From assembly GCF_037949795.1 (NCBI RefSeq), contig NZ_CP149932.1, positions 919,001-983,000 of the forward strand: a DNA stretch of 64,000 bases. Direction: 5' to 3'. The notes beneath the pieces are model-generated. The model was not told the origin of the DNA and ran no database searches. It saw only the letters and a program-made list of their open reading frames with translations. The position numbers were made by a program, and so were the translations under genes. Shown piece by piece: positions 24,134 to 31,401 of the stretch. This DNA comes from Thioclava sp. GXIMD2076. GTDB lineage: Bacteria > Pseudomonadota > Alphaproteobacteria > Rhodobacterales > Rhodobacteraceae. Position 1 is the first letter of the stretch. Each line of letters starts with the position of its first letter.

Positions 24134-26209
24134 ATGGTTCAGATGGTTAATGTCACCTACGGCACCTCCAAGGCGACCACGAATGCTCTTGGTCAGCGCC
24201 CGATGCAGGCCCGCACCTATGCCGCCCGCGCCGCGCAGTTCCTGCTGCTGAAGGCACCGCCCGCGGCAGGCAAGAGCCGCGCGCTGATGTTCGTGGCGCT
24301 CGACAAGCTGCGCCATCAGGGGCTGGAAAAGGTGATCGTCTGCGTGCCCGAAACCTCGATCGGCGGGTCGTTTCGCTCGACCGATCTGACCAGCTATGGG
24401 TTCGAGGCGGATTGGGAGGTCGATGACCGCTGGAACCTCTGCCTGACCGGCGAGGATGCCGACAAGCAGAAGGTAAAGGCCTTCCAGACCTTTATGGACA
24501 GCGACGCATCGGTGCTGGTCTGCACCCATGCCACCTTCCGCTTCGGCTTTGACGAGGTGATCAAGACCAAGGGGATCGAGGCCTTTGACAGCTGCTTCAT
24601 CGCCATCGACGAGTTCCACCATGTCTCGGCCTCGGACAACAACCGGCTGGGGGTGATCCTGCGCAGCCTGATCAATCGCGCCGAGTGCCATGTCATGGCG
24701 ATGACCGGCAGCTATTTCCGGGGCGATGCCGACCCGGTGCTGCGCCCCGAGGACGAAGATCGCTTCACCAAGATCACCTACAGCTATTACGAGCAGCTGG
24801 AGGGCTATGCCTGGCTCAAGGCGCTCGGGATCAATTACGAGTTCTACAAGGGCAATTACGTCAACGGGCTGCCGGGGGTACTGAACCCCGACCAGAAGAC
24901 GATCATCCACATCCCGCATCGTGGTTCGTCCGAGGCGTTTGATGACAAGTTCAATGAGGTGGGCAAGATCATCGACCTGCTGGGCACCCATGAAGGGCGT
25001 GATCCCGAGACAGGGTTCGATCTGGTGCGCAAGCCTGATGGCGCGGTGCTGAAGGTCGCGGACCTAGTGGATGACGGGCCGGGGCGCGATATCGTCAAGG
25101 CAGCGCTGTCGCGCGAGATCAAGGGGCGGGACGGCAAGCGCGATGACGTGGCAGACCGGGCCAAGGTCGACATTATCATCGCGCTCGGGATGGCCAAGGA
25201 AGGCTTCGACTGGGTCTGGTGTGAACATGCGCTGACCATCGGCTATCGCTCGTCGCTGACCGAGATCGTGCAGATCATCGGGCGCGCCACCCGTGATGCA
25301 CCGGGCAAGCCCCGCGCGCTGTTCACGAACCTTGTTGCCGAACCCGGTGTGGAAACTGGCGTCGTGACCGATGCTGTGAACGACATGCTCAAGGCGATCT
25401 CCGGGTCCCTGCTGATGGAGCAAGTTCTGGCTCCGAACTTCAAGTTTTACCGCCGCGAAGATGGCGACGTGCGCGCGCCGATGGGCTCCGATGACGAGGG
25501 CAATATCACCATCGGCATCAAGGGGCTGGTCGAGCCGCCCACGGATCGCTCGCGCGAGATCTGCGAGAAGGACATGAACGACCTGATGGCGACAGCCTAT
25601 CAGGAGATGGACCGGCGCGTGCTATCGCCAGACACTGCCCCCGAGGTTGCCACGCAGATGGTGCTGACCGATATCATCGAGAAGCGGTATGAGACGCTGG
25701 ATGCTGAGGAAGCGGAGTCTGTTCGTCAGCATCTCGCGGCGCATATGAACGTGCTGACGCTGGCGCGGAAGGAAGCGGAACGTGGTTTTGCCGAGGGTCA
25801 GTCGCCCCTGAGCGGCACGCCCCCGAAGCCGAGCGGTGATGACGATGACGGCGACCCCGCCAGCGCGCCGAATACTCTGCTGGAGATGGTTCGGAAGTTT
25901 ATCAACGTCCGGGACATCGACATCGAGCTGATCGACAGCGTGAACACCTTCCAGGAACGCTTCGAGGTCGCGTCGAAATCGCTGAACTCCGAGCTGCTGT
26001 CGCATGTGCAGTCTGCGATGGTTGCCCTGCGCGTGAACATGACCGGCGATGAGGCCAGGACGCTTTGGCCGCGCATCAAGGCCTTCCGCGCCACCGAAGG
26101 ACGTGAGCCGAATGTCCATTCCGCCAATCCGCTTGAAAAGCGCATGGCAGAGGCGCTTGCCTGGCTGAAGGCTGAAAAGGCCAAACGTCTTCGTGAGGGG
26201 GCTCTGTGA
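24134..26209 (+). CDS. DEAD/DEAH-type superfamily 2 helicase
   Basis: A 691-residue SF2 ATPase. Walker A is LKAPPAAGKSRAL (40-52), the Walker B/DExH motif is CFIAIDEFHHV, motif III is AMTGSY, and motif VI reads EIVQIIGRATRD near residue 380. The C-terminal third holds an acidic low-complexity linker (SGDDDDGDPASA) and a helical domain. It starts 3 bp after the methyltransferase stop, and its own stop overlaps the nuclease start (TGATG). It would be the motor of a restriction-like complex, moving on DNA after the methyltransferase subunit tests methylation state. This role is inferred from gene order. Confidence 0.9.
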   Translation: MVQMVNVTYGTSKATTNALGQRPMQARTYAARAAQFLLLKAPPAAGKSRALMFVALDKLRHQGLEKVIVCVPETSIGGSFRSTDLTSYGFEADWEVDDRWNLCLTGEDADKQKVKAFQTFMDSDASVLVCTHATFRFGFDEVIKTKGIEAFDSCFIAIDEFHHVSASDNNRLGVILRSLINRAECHVMAMTGSYFRGDADPVLRPEDEDRFTKITYSYYEQLEGYAWLKALGINYEFYKGNYVNGLPGVLNPDQKTIIHIPHRGSSEAFDDKFNEVGKIIDLLGTHEGRDPETGFDLVRKPDGAVLKVADLVDDGPGRDIVKAALSREIKGRDGKRDDVADRAKVDIIIALGMAKEGFDWVWCEHALTIGYRSSLTEIVQIIGRATRDAPGKPRALFTNLVAEPGVETGVVTDAVNDMLKAISGSLLMEQVLAPNFKFYRREDGDVRAPMGSDDEGNITIGIKGLVEPPTDRSREICEKDMNDLMATAYQEMDRRVLSPDTAPEVATQMVLTDIIEKRYETLDAEEAESVRQHLAAHMNVLTLARKEAERGFAEGQSPLSGTPPKPSGDDDDGDPASAPNTLLEMVRKFINVRDIDIELIDSVNTFQERFEVASKSLNSELLSHVQSAMVALRVNMTGDEARTLWPRIKAFRATEGREPNVHSANPLEKRMAEALAWLKAEKAKRLREGAL

Positions 26210-27417
26210 TGTCGCGCCCAAGCCTGGAAGACATTTTCGCGGAAGACGACGAATTCGGCCTGTTGGATGTCAAACCTCGCGCGGGGCGCAGTGGTCCAGC
26301 GCAGGATCGTGGCGTCGCCGCCTTGCTCGAAGTCACAGCCTTCCATGAGCGTCATTCGCGCCTCCCTGATCCAGATGCCGTGGATCACGACGAGATGCGC
26401 CTTGGCGCGATCTGGGACACCGTGAAGCTGGCTCCCACCGATCAGATGCGGGCCGTCGATCGGTTGGGACTGCTTAGCGAAGACGCAGTTCCCACGCCGC
26501 GCTCATGGCACGATGACCCCGCCGACGCTGATATTCCCGATAGCTTGGATGACATCTTCGCAGATGACGATCTTGATGTTGATGTGTCACTGGTCAGCCT
26601 CAAGCACACCACGCCCTCCGCAGAAAGGCATGTTCCGGATCATCGCGCTGACTTCGTGCCCTGTCAGGATTTCGAGCAGTTCCGGGAGCGTTTCGAAACC
26701 GTCCAGCGCGGCCTGGAGGCTGGTGAACGCAAAGCAAGCCCGGTGCGGAAATGGTCGGTCATCGAGCCTATCGAAGGGGACTTCTTCATCAGGAACGGCT
26801 TGCTGGCCATGATTGCCGAGAAGTCGGAAATGACTGTCCGTGGCGGTGCGCGTGACCATCGGCTCCGCGTCATCTTTTCAAACGGCACGGAGAGCGACCC
26901 GCTCATGTCATCATTCCGTAAATCCCTGAATGACGACAAGACGGCCCGTATGGTCCAAAAGGTTGGCTTCGGGCCGCTTGATCCTGAATGGGAGAGCGAT
27001 CAGCTCGAACTCTCGGGAACGGTCTATGTTGCCCGCTCCCGATCCGAAAACCCCGAAATCAAAGGGCAGCGCATGATCTTGCACAAGATCGGTGTCACTA
27101 GTCAGGACGTCGCCCGCCGCGTTGCTGACGCCAAAAACGATCCGACGTTCCTTCTTGCTCCAGTGGAGATTGTCGCGACCTACAGTCTGCAAAACCTATC
27201 GCGCAGTAAGGTCGAAAACTTGCTCCATCGCTTCTTCGCAGCGGCGCGTCCGGCCGAGCTCTTCGTCACCGATCGATTTGGGAAAAAGGTGTTCCCGAAG
27301 GAATGGTTCTATGTCCTGCCCGACCATGTCGGCCAAGCGGCCAAGCTGATCGAGGACGGCACCTTACACCAGTATAGATACGACCCCGCGTCACAGAGGA
27401 TAGTCCCCAAAAATTGA
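26209..27417 (+). CDS. GIY-YIG (T5orf172/Mug113-like) nuclease
   Basis: A 402-residue protein. The C-terminal 140 residues carry the GIY-YIG fold: GTVYVARSRSENPEI, ILHKIGVTSQDVARRVADAK and LSRSKVENLLHRFF with the conserved Glu, then FPKEWFYVLPDHV. The N-terminal 250 residues are acidic and unassigned (SLEDIFAEDDEFGLLD, with a similar DSLDDIFADDDLDVD at about 100-114). The repeated SLEDIF/SLDDIF motif may be a docking peptide. The ATG overlaps the helicase stop by one base. It is the likely effector nuclease of the trio. Confidence 0.85.
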   Translation: MSRPSLEDIFAEDDEFGLLDVKPRAGRSGPAQDRGVAALLEVTAFHERHSRLPDPDAVDHDEMRLGAIWDTVKLAPTDQMRAVDRLGLLSEDAVPTPRSWHDDPADADIPDSLDDIFADDDLDVDVSLVSLKHTTPSAERHVPDHRADFVPCQDFEQFRERFETVQRGLEAGERKASPVRKWSVIEPIEGDFFIRNGLLAMIAEKSEMTVRGGARDHRLRVIFSNGTESDPLMSSFRKSLNDDKTARMVQKVGFGPLDPEWESDQLELSGTVYVARSRSENPEIKGQRMILHKIGVTSQDVARRVADAKNDPTFLLAPVEIVATYSLQNLSRSKVENLLHRFFAAARPAELFVTDRFGKKVFPKEWFYVLPDHVGQAAKLIEDGTLHQYRYDPASQRIVPKN

Positions 27418-27447
27418 AGGCGTCGCCGCTCCCAGTATGGAGCGTAG

Positions 27448-27744
27448 CTACTTGCTCCGCTTCGCCTCGATGATCTGGAGACCCGCTTTCATAACGTCTT
27501 CATGCGCATAAGAGGCCCGTTTGCCTTTCACGGCAGCCTCAAGGCGCGCCCGAAACCAACGTTCATAGTCTTCGGGATCGGGCTCCAGCCAGCTGGGCAA
27601 ACCGCCTTCGCGGATCACCACTTTCAGGAAAAGCTCTACTGCTGCCGCAAAAGGGATGCCTGCCTCGTTGAGAACGCCTCTAGCTGCCTCGGCGGTGCCT
27701 GTGTCAATCGAGACATTGAGGGTGGAGCCTGTCTTGAGGTGCAT
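27448..27744 (-). CDS. RelB/DinJ-like antitoxin without a toxin gene
   Basis: A 98-residue protein. The N-terminal ribbon-helix-helix part reads MHLKTGSTLNVSIDTGTAEA and ARGVLNEAGIPFAAAVELFL, the usual RelB/DinJ signature. EDYERWFRARLEAAVKGKRA follows and would be the toxin-binding region. The start at 27744 has AAGGA upstream; a longer frame to 27768 is unlikely. No RelE/YafQ-type toxin gene precedes or follows it: the downstream side is the convergent nuclease gene. It is either an orphan that counteracts a toxin on other elements or a regulator. The promoter/operator block upstream resembles that of mobC. Confidence 0.75.
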   Translation of the reverse strand: MHLKTGSTLNVSIDTGTAEAARGVLNEAGIPFAAAVELFLKVVIREGGLPSWLEPDPEDYERWFRARLEAAVKGKRASYAHEDVMKAGLQIIEAKRSK

Positions 27745-27800
27745 CGCTCGTCCTTCGCTTTGGATCATCCGCCGTTGATCAATGACATAAAAAGGTGGCC

Positions 27801-27883
27801 TACCTGCCGGCGCTTAGCCTATCCTACATTAGCGCCAACCCCACGGGAAAATGTGGTCCGGGACCACATTTCCGGACCACATT
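27801..27883 (-). promoter_or_regulatory. Promoter/operator block, copy 2 (perfect palindrome)
   Basis: The block begins TACCTGCCGGCG on the plus strand. It holds CCTATCCTACATTAG and ends with a perfect palindrome whose arms AATGTGGTCC and GGACCACATT flank one G (27,850-27,870). An extra half-site, GGACCACATT, follows at 27,874-27,883. It lies upstream of the leftward RelB-like gene. The layout is shared with copies at 21,186 and 28,809. Confidence 0.7.
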
Positions 27884-27911
27884 CGCATTGCTGAGTTCAT
27901 CACGTTTTCTG

Positions 27912-28130
27912 TCTTCATCAGCCACTTCTCGTTGCGCTGCCTTCGTAGCTGCTGGAGTTCTTTGAAGGGATGCCTAGCCGTCGCTCGACGGCGCGCTGGA
28001 CCATGCATGTCGATGCGCCTGCGCTTGGCCTCGCTTGCCTGCCCGATCTCGCAGTCGGACAAGGTTTCTGAGCGATTGCGCACAGGGCTCGATCAGAGTT
28101 CCGAGCACGATGCAGAGCAGCGCACCGGAA
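27912..28130 (-). pseudogene. Mosaic relic of three T4SS-region genes
   Basis: Three consecutive segments match separate parts of the intact cluster to the right, in the same order. 27,912-28,024 matches the end of virB6 (29,049-29,161). 28,025-28,070 matches the middle of eexN (30,043-30,088). 28,071-28,130 matches the middle of the gene upstream of virB5 (31,077-31,135). VirB5 itself is absent. Encoded peptides are partly preserved (MVQRAVERRLGIP, ETLSDCEIGQAS, ALLCIVLGTLIEPCAQSL) although many third positions differ, so this came from a related cluster, not a fresh duplication. The reading frames do not join into one gene. The remaining bases up to 28,230 hold no recognisable gene. Confidence 0.75.
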
Positions 28131-28230
28131 CGGAACCGGTGCAAGTCCACTTCGCCAAACTGGCCGCGGGTTCGAATACCTTCGGGGCTAATCCATCAAC
28201 GCTCGAAGTCCGACCCGGTATTGAAGCCCG

Positions 28231-28791
28231 TCATGGCTGATCGTCGTCCCCCAGCCCTGTCTGGACCTTGAAGCGACCCTCGGCATAAGTGCTCAAAGCC
28301 TTCCGCAGATCGGAAATGTCGGCGCGCAGCATCTCGACTTCGGCCTTGGTCAACTCATTCCCCACCCCCGTCAGGACGCCGCGATTGAGGGCATGGGCGA
28401 TCTGGTTCGCGTTGACAGCGAGGCCACGAAGCTGCCGGTAGGCTGCACGCACGCCGCGCCGCTCACCTCCCACCATCTGAGGAGCTTTCCGCATGCGGGC
28501 CGAGAGAAGAGCCGCAGCCCAGGTAGATGGCGGTACACCTTGCGCCTGTGCTTCGGCCGCGAGTCTTTCCCTGACATCTTCCGCAAGGCGCACCGTAACC
28601 TTTCCTTCCCGGCGCGCCCGCGTTGGCAAGGGCCGATGCGTTTCGGGCTGGTCCTCCTCATCGAGAACCAATCTTATGATATTCCCGAGAAGCCCGGAAA
28701 CTGTCTGCCCCTGATTTTGTGCTATGGCCGCCAGAAGCGCGTGCTGCTCGGCGGTCAGATATGTGATTGCGGATTTCTTTTTTGTAGGCAT
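28231..28791 (-). CDS. mobC: MobC-like mobilisation (relaxosome) protein
   Basis: A 186-residue accessory protein for conjugative mobilisation. The N-terminus is basic (MPTKKKSAITYLTAEQHALL). The core KVTVRLAEDVRERLAAEAQA resembles ribbon-helix-helix proteins. The C-terminal MobC part reads YRQLRGLAVNANQIAHALNR, then LTKAEVEMLRADISDLRKAL. MobC helps melt oriT DNA for the relaxase, which would normally lie just downstream; here that place is taken by the mosaic relic, so the relaxase gene has been lost. The ATG at 28791 starts the conserved part. The promoter/operator block, copy 3, lies upstream. Confidence 0.82.
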   Translation of the reverse strand: MPTKKKSAITYLTAEQHALLAAIAQNQGQTVSGLLGNIIRLVLDEEDQPETHRPLPTRARREGKVTVRLAEDVRERLAAEAQAQGVPPSTWAAALLSARMRKAPQMVGGERRGVRAAYRQLRGLAVNANQIAHALNRGVLTGVGNELTKAEVEMLRADISDLRKALSTYAEGRFKVQTGLGDDDQP

Positions 28792-28808
28792 TGAGATCAA
28801 AAGTAAAT

Positions 28809-28879
28809 TACTCGCTGGCGCGTCGCCTATCCTGCATTAGTGAAAGTCCGAGCCCAGAGTGTGGTCCGGGACCACATTT
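28809..28879 (-). promoter_or_regulatory. Promoter/operator block, copy 3
   Basis: This starts TACTCGCTGGCG, contains CCTATCCTGCATTAG and ends with GTGGTCC and GGACCAC around one G (palindrome 28,859-28,878). It lies about 67 bp upstream of the mobC start, the same distance as copy 1 from its gene. Because this block is close to the mobilisation gene it may also be near oriT. Confidence 0.7.
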
Positions 28880-28923
28880 GCGGGCCTCGTCGGTTAGCAG
28901 GTAGGATCGGGTTTCAGATGCAG

Positions 28924-28943
28924 AATGTGGTCCCGGACCACAT
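28924..28943. promoter_or_regulatory. Fourth operator palindrome
   Basis: AATGTGGTCC and GGACCACAT flank a single C. It lies 45 bp right of the copy 3 palindrome and lacks the rest of the promoter block. The central base differs (C here, G in copies 2 and 3). It lies between mobC and virB6, which are both leftward. Confidence 0.65.
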
Positions 28944-29054
28944 CCCCGCCACGAAGATGGCGGCTATGGGTTAGGGCGAAGACGGGCAAGCACATCCGGG
29001 ACCTCCGAAAGCTGTGCCGGGATCGGCATCTCTGCATTCCAGCTTCGCTCTTCA

Positions 29055-29957
29055 TCAGCCACTTCTCGTTGCGCTGCCTTCGTAGCTGCTGGAGCTCGAA
29101 GTGGGGATGCCTAGCCGCCGCTCGACCGCGCGCTGGACCATGCCTGTCGACGCGCCTGCGCCTGCACTCAGCGCCGATGCCATCGAGGGCAGCAGGAAGA
29201 ACAGGAAGAAGCTCGTTGCGACGATGCCCAGGAAGTAGAACAGCCCGATGACCACCCCGAGCTTGGAATTGGCCGTAAGCGCATTCTCCAACATCGCCAG
29301 AATGACGATCGCCATCACGTAGAGCAGGACCTTGTAAATCGCGAAATTGACCAACTGCCCCAGCCAGCTGAAGAACCAGCCTCGGGAGAAGTTGAACAAG
29401 GCGAAAGAGATGAAAAGAGGCCCGATCGCCGCCAGCAGGGTGAAGCCCAAGGTGACCAAAAGCGAGAAGCCGAAAGCGATGGCGCTCAGCAGGACGCCTG
29501 CTGCCATCGTGAAGAAGTAGTAGATGGGCCCTGCTACCCGGCTGCTCATTCCGCCCTTCTGCGCATAGAACTCCAGCACATCCTGGGCGACGCTGTTGGT
29601 TTTCGCGAAAATGGAATCCGATGGCAGGGCATTTCCTGATCCGCCGCCGGTCAGCTGGTCAACGAATTCGGGCAGCCCCTCGGTGATGGTACTGCCGACC
29701 CACGCCGTGTAGGAGCCTGCCTGCACGACCAGTGTCCAGATCACGAAAAGCTTCATAGCCCGGAAGAGGAAGTCCATGAGCGGCTCTTGGATGCTGCCTC
29801 GGATGATCGCCCAGCCGTAGACGATCAGGTAGGTCGTCATCGCGGCGGTCAGGGGCACGGTGAGCGTCCCGGACATCGAGCTAGAGATGCTGCTTGCCGC
29901 CTCCGTGGTGGTGGTCAGGAAGTCGCTGTAGAGGGACTGCCAGAGTTTCTCCGCCAT
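29055..29957 (-). CDS. virB6: VirB6/TrbL-family inner-membrane T4SS protein
   Basis: A 300-residue polytopic protein of the type IV secretion inner-membrane complex. Hydrophobic segments include VPLTAAMTTYLIVYGWAIIR, AMKLFVIWTLVVQAGSYTAW, a long central stretch (MAAGVLLSAIAFGFSLLVTL), and VVIGLFYFLGIVATSFFLFF. A central conserved Trp-containing loop (FNFSRGWFFSWLGQLVNFAI) is typical of VirB6. The C-terminus is Ser-rich. It follows eexN directly, the usual order virB5-eexN-virB6. VirB1-4, VirB8-11 and VirD4 are absent from the window, so it has no complete machine here. Confidence 0.88.
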   Translation of the reverse strand: MAEKLWQSLYSDFLTTTTEAASSISSSMSGTLTVPLTAAMTTYLIVYGWAIIRGSIQEPLMDFLFRAMKLFVIWTLVVQAGSYTAWVGSTITEGLPEFVDQLTGGGSGNALPSDSIFAKTNSVAQDVLEFYAQKGGMSSRVAGPIYYFFTMAAGVLLSAIAFGFSLLVTLGFTLLAAIGPLFISFALFNFSRGWFFSWLGQLVNFAIYKVLLYVMAIVILAMLENALTANSKLGVVIGLFYFLGIVATSFFLFFLLPSMASALSAGAGASTGMVQRAVERRLGIPTSSSSSYEGSATRSG

Positions 29958-29960
29958 CTG

Positions 29961-30188
29961 TCACTCCCCAAAATACTGTTCGACGACGCTGCGGTCATCT
30001 TGGCTTTCGACGATGTCTTGGGCGGTACGAGCATTCCGGCAGTTAGCCTTGCTTGCCTGTCCGATCTCGCAGTCGGACAAGGTTTCTGCCCGCGCTTCCG
30101 GGGAGGATTTAAAAAAGTCGACTGTCTGCGCCTCTTCCTTGCATGCGCTTAGGGTGATCAGCAGGGTCGTCAGGAATATCATTCTCAT
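29961..30188 (-). CDS. eexN: EexN-type entry-exclusion lipoprotein
   Basis: A 75-residue lipoprotein. The lipobox is LSAC in MRMIFLTTLLITLSACKEEA, followed by TVDFFKSSPEARAETLSDCE and KANCRNARTAQDIV with two further cysteines, the usual EexN pattern. Such proteins, encoded between virB5 and virB6, stop entry of a related conjugative plasmid into a cell already holding one. Start ATG at 30188 overlaps the virB5 stop region; a GTG one codon earlier is possible. Since the T4SS is incomplete, this may persist because it protects the host or the element from related plasmids. Confidence 0.75.
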   Translation of the reverse strand: MRMIFLTTLLITLSACKEEAQTVDFFKSSPEARAETLSDCEIGQASKANCRNARTAQDIVESQDDRSVVEQYFGE

Positions 30189-30191
30189 CAC

Positions 30192-30905
30192 TCAGTCCCC
30201 GAAATATTGGTCGACGATGTCGCGGTTCTGTTGGCTTTCCTGCAGCGTGATCTCGGTCGTGCGGCGTTCCTCGGCCTCGTCCTGCGCATCTTGCAGCATG
30301 GCCATGCCCTGCACGCGGACGACGTCGTTTTGCAGCATGGCCTGCTCGATGCCGATCCGGGCATTCAGGGCGTCAACTTCCTTTTGCGTGCTGACGCTGC
30401 CGATCTGCTGGCGAAGCCGTTCGAGGCCCTCAAGACGATCATCGGAGAGGTCGATCGTCCGTTCGCCAATCGCCCCCTTTCGGCTGGTCGAGCTGCGGAT
30501 GCGGGCAAGCTCTTGCGCGTAAAAATCGTCGGCGGTGATGTCGCCGTCTTCGAGGGACGTAAACTGCTCGAACTGCTGCGCTGTCCCGGCCATGGAGCCC
30601 GAGAGATCATCAAGATCGAAATCGAAAGCAGCCGCAACCTTCTGTGCGTCCTGTCCGAGTATTTCGCGTACATCCGGGTCATTCAGAAGATCCACGACAT
30701 CGCCCATGTTGGTCGCGCCGTTGATCGAGCTGTAGAGCTGCACCGCCTGCTCATACTCTTTCACCAGCTGAGCGATTTCCTGGGCGAACTGCTGCTTTTG
30801 ATTTGCCAGCGCCGATGCATCGATGACCGGCACGCCCTGGGCAAAGGCCCCGCTGGATGCTGCGACACCTGCTGCCGACAGCACGATTGCAAATAGTGTT
30901 TTCAT
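30192..30905 (-). CDS. virB5: VirB5-like T4SS pilus-tip protein
   Basis: A 237-residue exported protein. The signal peptide is MKTLFAIVLSAAGVAASSGAFA, followed by QGVPVIDASALANQKQQFAQ and a mostly helical body (VKEYEQAVQLYSSINGATNM, RLRQQIGSVSTQKEVDALNA). This is the VirB5/TraC family found at the tip of conjugative pili. The start at 30905 fits the signal peptide; the frame runs on to 31157 without signal. It ends in DIVDQYFGD, echoed in the end of the neighbouring EexN (SVVEQYFGE), which suggests an old exchange or duplication of the gene end. Confidence 0.85.
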   Translation of the reverse strand: MKTLFAIVLSAAGVAASSGAFAQGVPVIDASALANQKQQFAQEIAQLVKEYEQAVQLYSSINGATNMGDVVDLLNDPDVREILGQDAQKVAAAFDFDLDDLSGSMAGTAQQFEQFTSLEDGDITADDFYAQELARIRSSTSRKGAIGERTIDLSDDRLEGLERLRQQIGSVSTQKEVDALNARIGIEQAMLQNDVVRVQGMAMLQDAQDEAEERRTTEITLQESQQNRDIVDQYFGD

Positions 30906-30927
30906 GACAGTCTCCGTGAGGCTGGTG

Positions 30928-31401
30928 TCAGTGGGAGGTGTGATTGGAGGCGCGTGAGCGTGCCCGCCAATGTATGGCTTGCGCATCGGCGCCCGCACGG
31001 GCGTAGAGGTCAGCCAAGATGCGGGCCGTATTGCGGTGCCTACGCCCGTGCCGCAGCAACGCGGGGCTGAGCTTGAGCGATTGCGCACAGGGCGCGACCA
31101 GAGTGCCGAACAGGATGCAGAGCAGCGCCCCGGTGCAGCCGATGCCGATCCAAACATTCGGCAGGGATGAATGCGCGAGACAGGCTTCGACCGGCTCTGC
31201 GCAGGTCGGACGAAGAACCAGCCAACTCAGGGACGCAACGGCTGCGACAGAGGCCCCACTGATCGTGATCCTCAGCGTCATCCGGGCCGTGAAGTCCGGG
31301 GCAAGACTGCCGAACGGAAGACAGGCCCGATAGCATGCGATTTGCAGGCGAACGGGGGAAAACGGCAAATCCCGATTTCTCAGCATTTTTGAAATCCGCA
31401 T
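30928..31401 (-). CDS. Membrane protein of unknown function upstream of virB5
   Basis: A 157-residue protein with one or two membrane segments, LPNVWIGIGCTGALLCILFG and perhaps RITISGASVAAVASLSWLVL, and a basic C-terminus. Its ATG overlaps the stop of the initiator-like gene (TGATG) and GAGGTGG precedes it, so it is probably translated. A related peptide (ALLCIVLGTLIEPCAQSL) is found in the mosaic relic with mostly silent or conservative changes, which supports coding. Its position suggests a link to the T4SS cluster, but I recognise no family. Confidence 0.6.
   Translation of the reverse strand: MRISKMLRNRDLPFSPVRLQIACYRACLPFGSLAPDFTARMTLRITISGASVAAVASLSWLVLRPTCAEPVEACLAHSSLPNVWIGIGCTGALLCILFGTLVAPCAQSLKLSPALLRHGRRHRNTARILADLYARAGADAQAIHWRARSRASNHTSH

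Noticed and set aside
23696..24991. Minus-strand 431-codon open frame
   Set aside because: Antisense of the methyltransferase end and helicase start.
27829..28083. 84-codon minus-strand open frame
   Set aside because: It runs through the mosaic relic in the frame of eexN and then out of frame with the virB6 piece; no ribosome-binding site.
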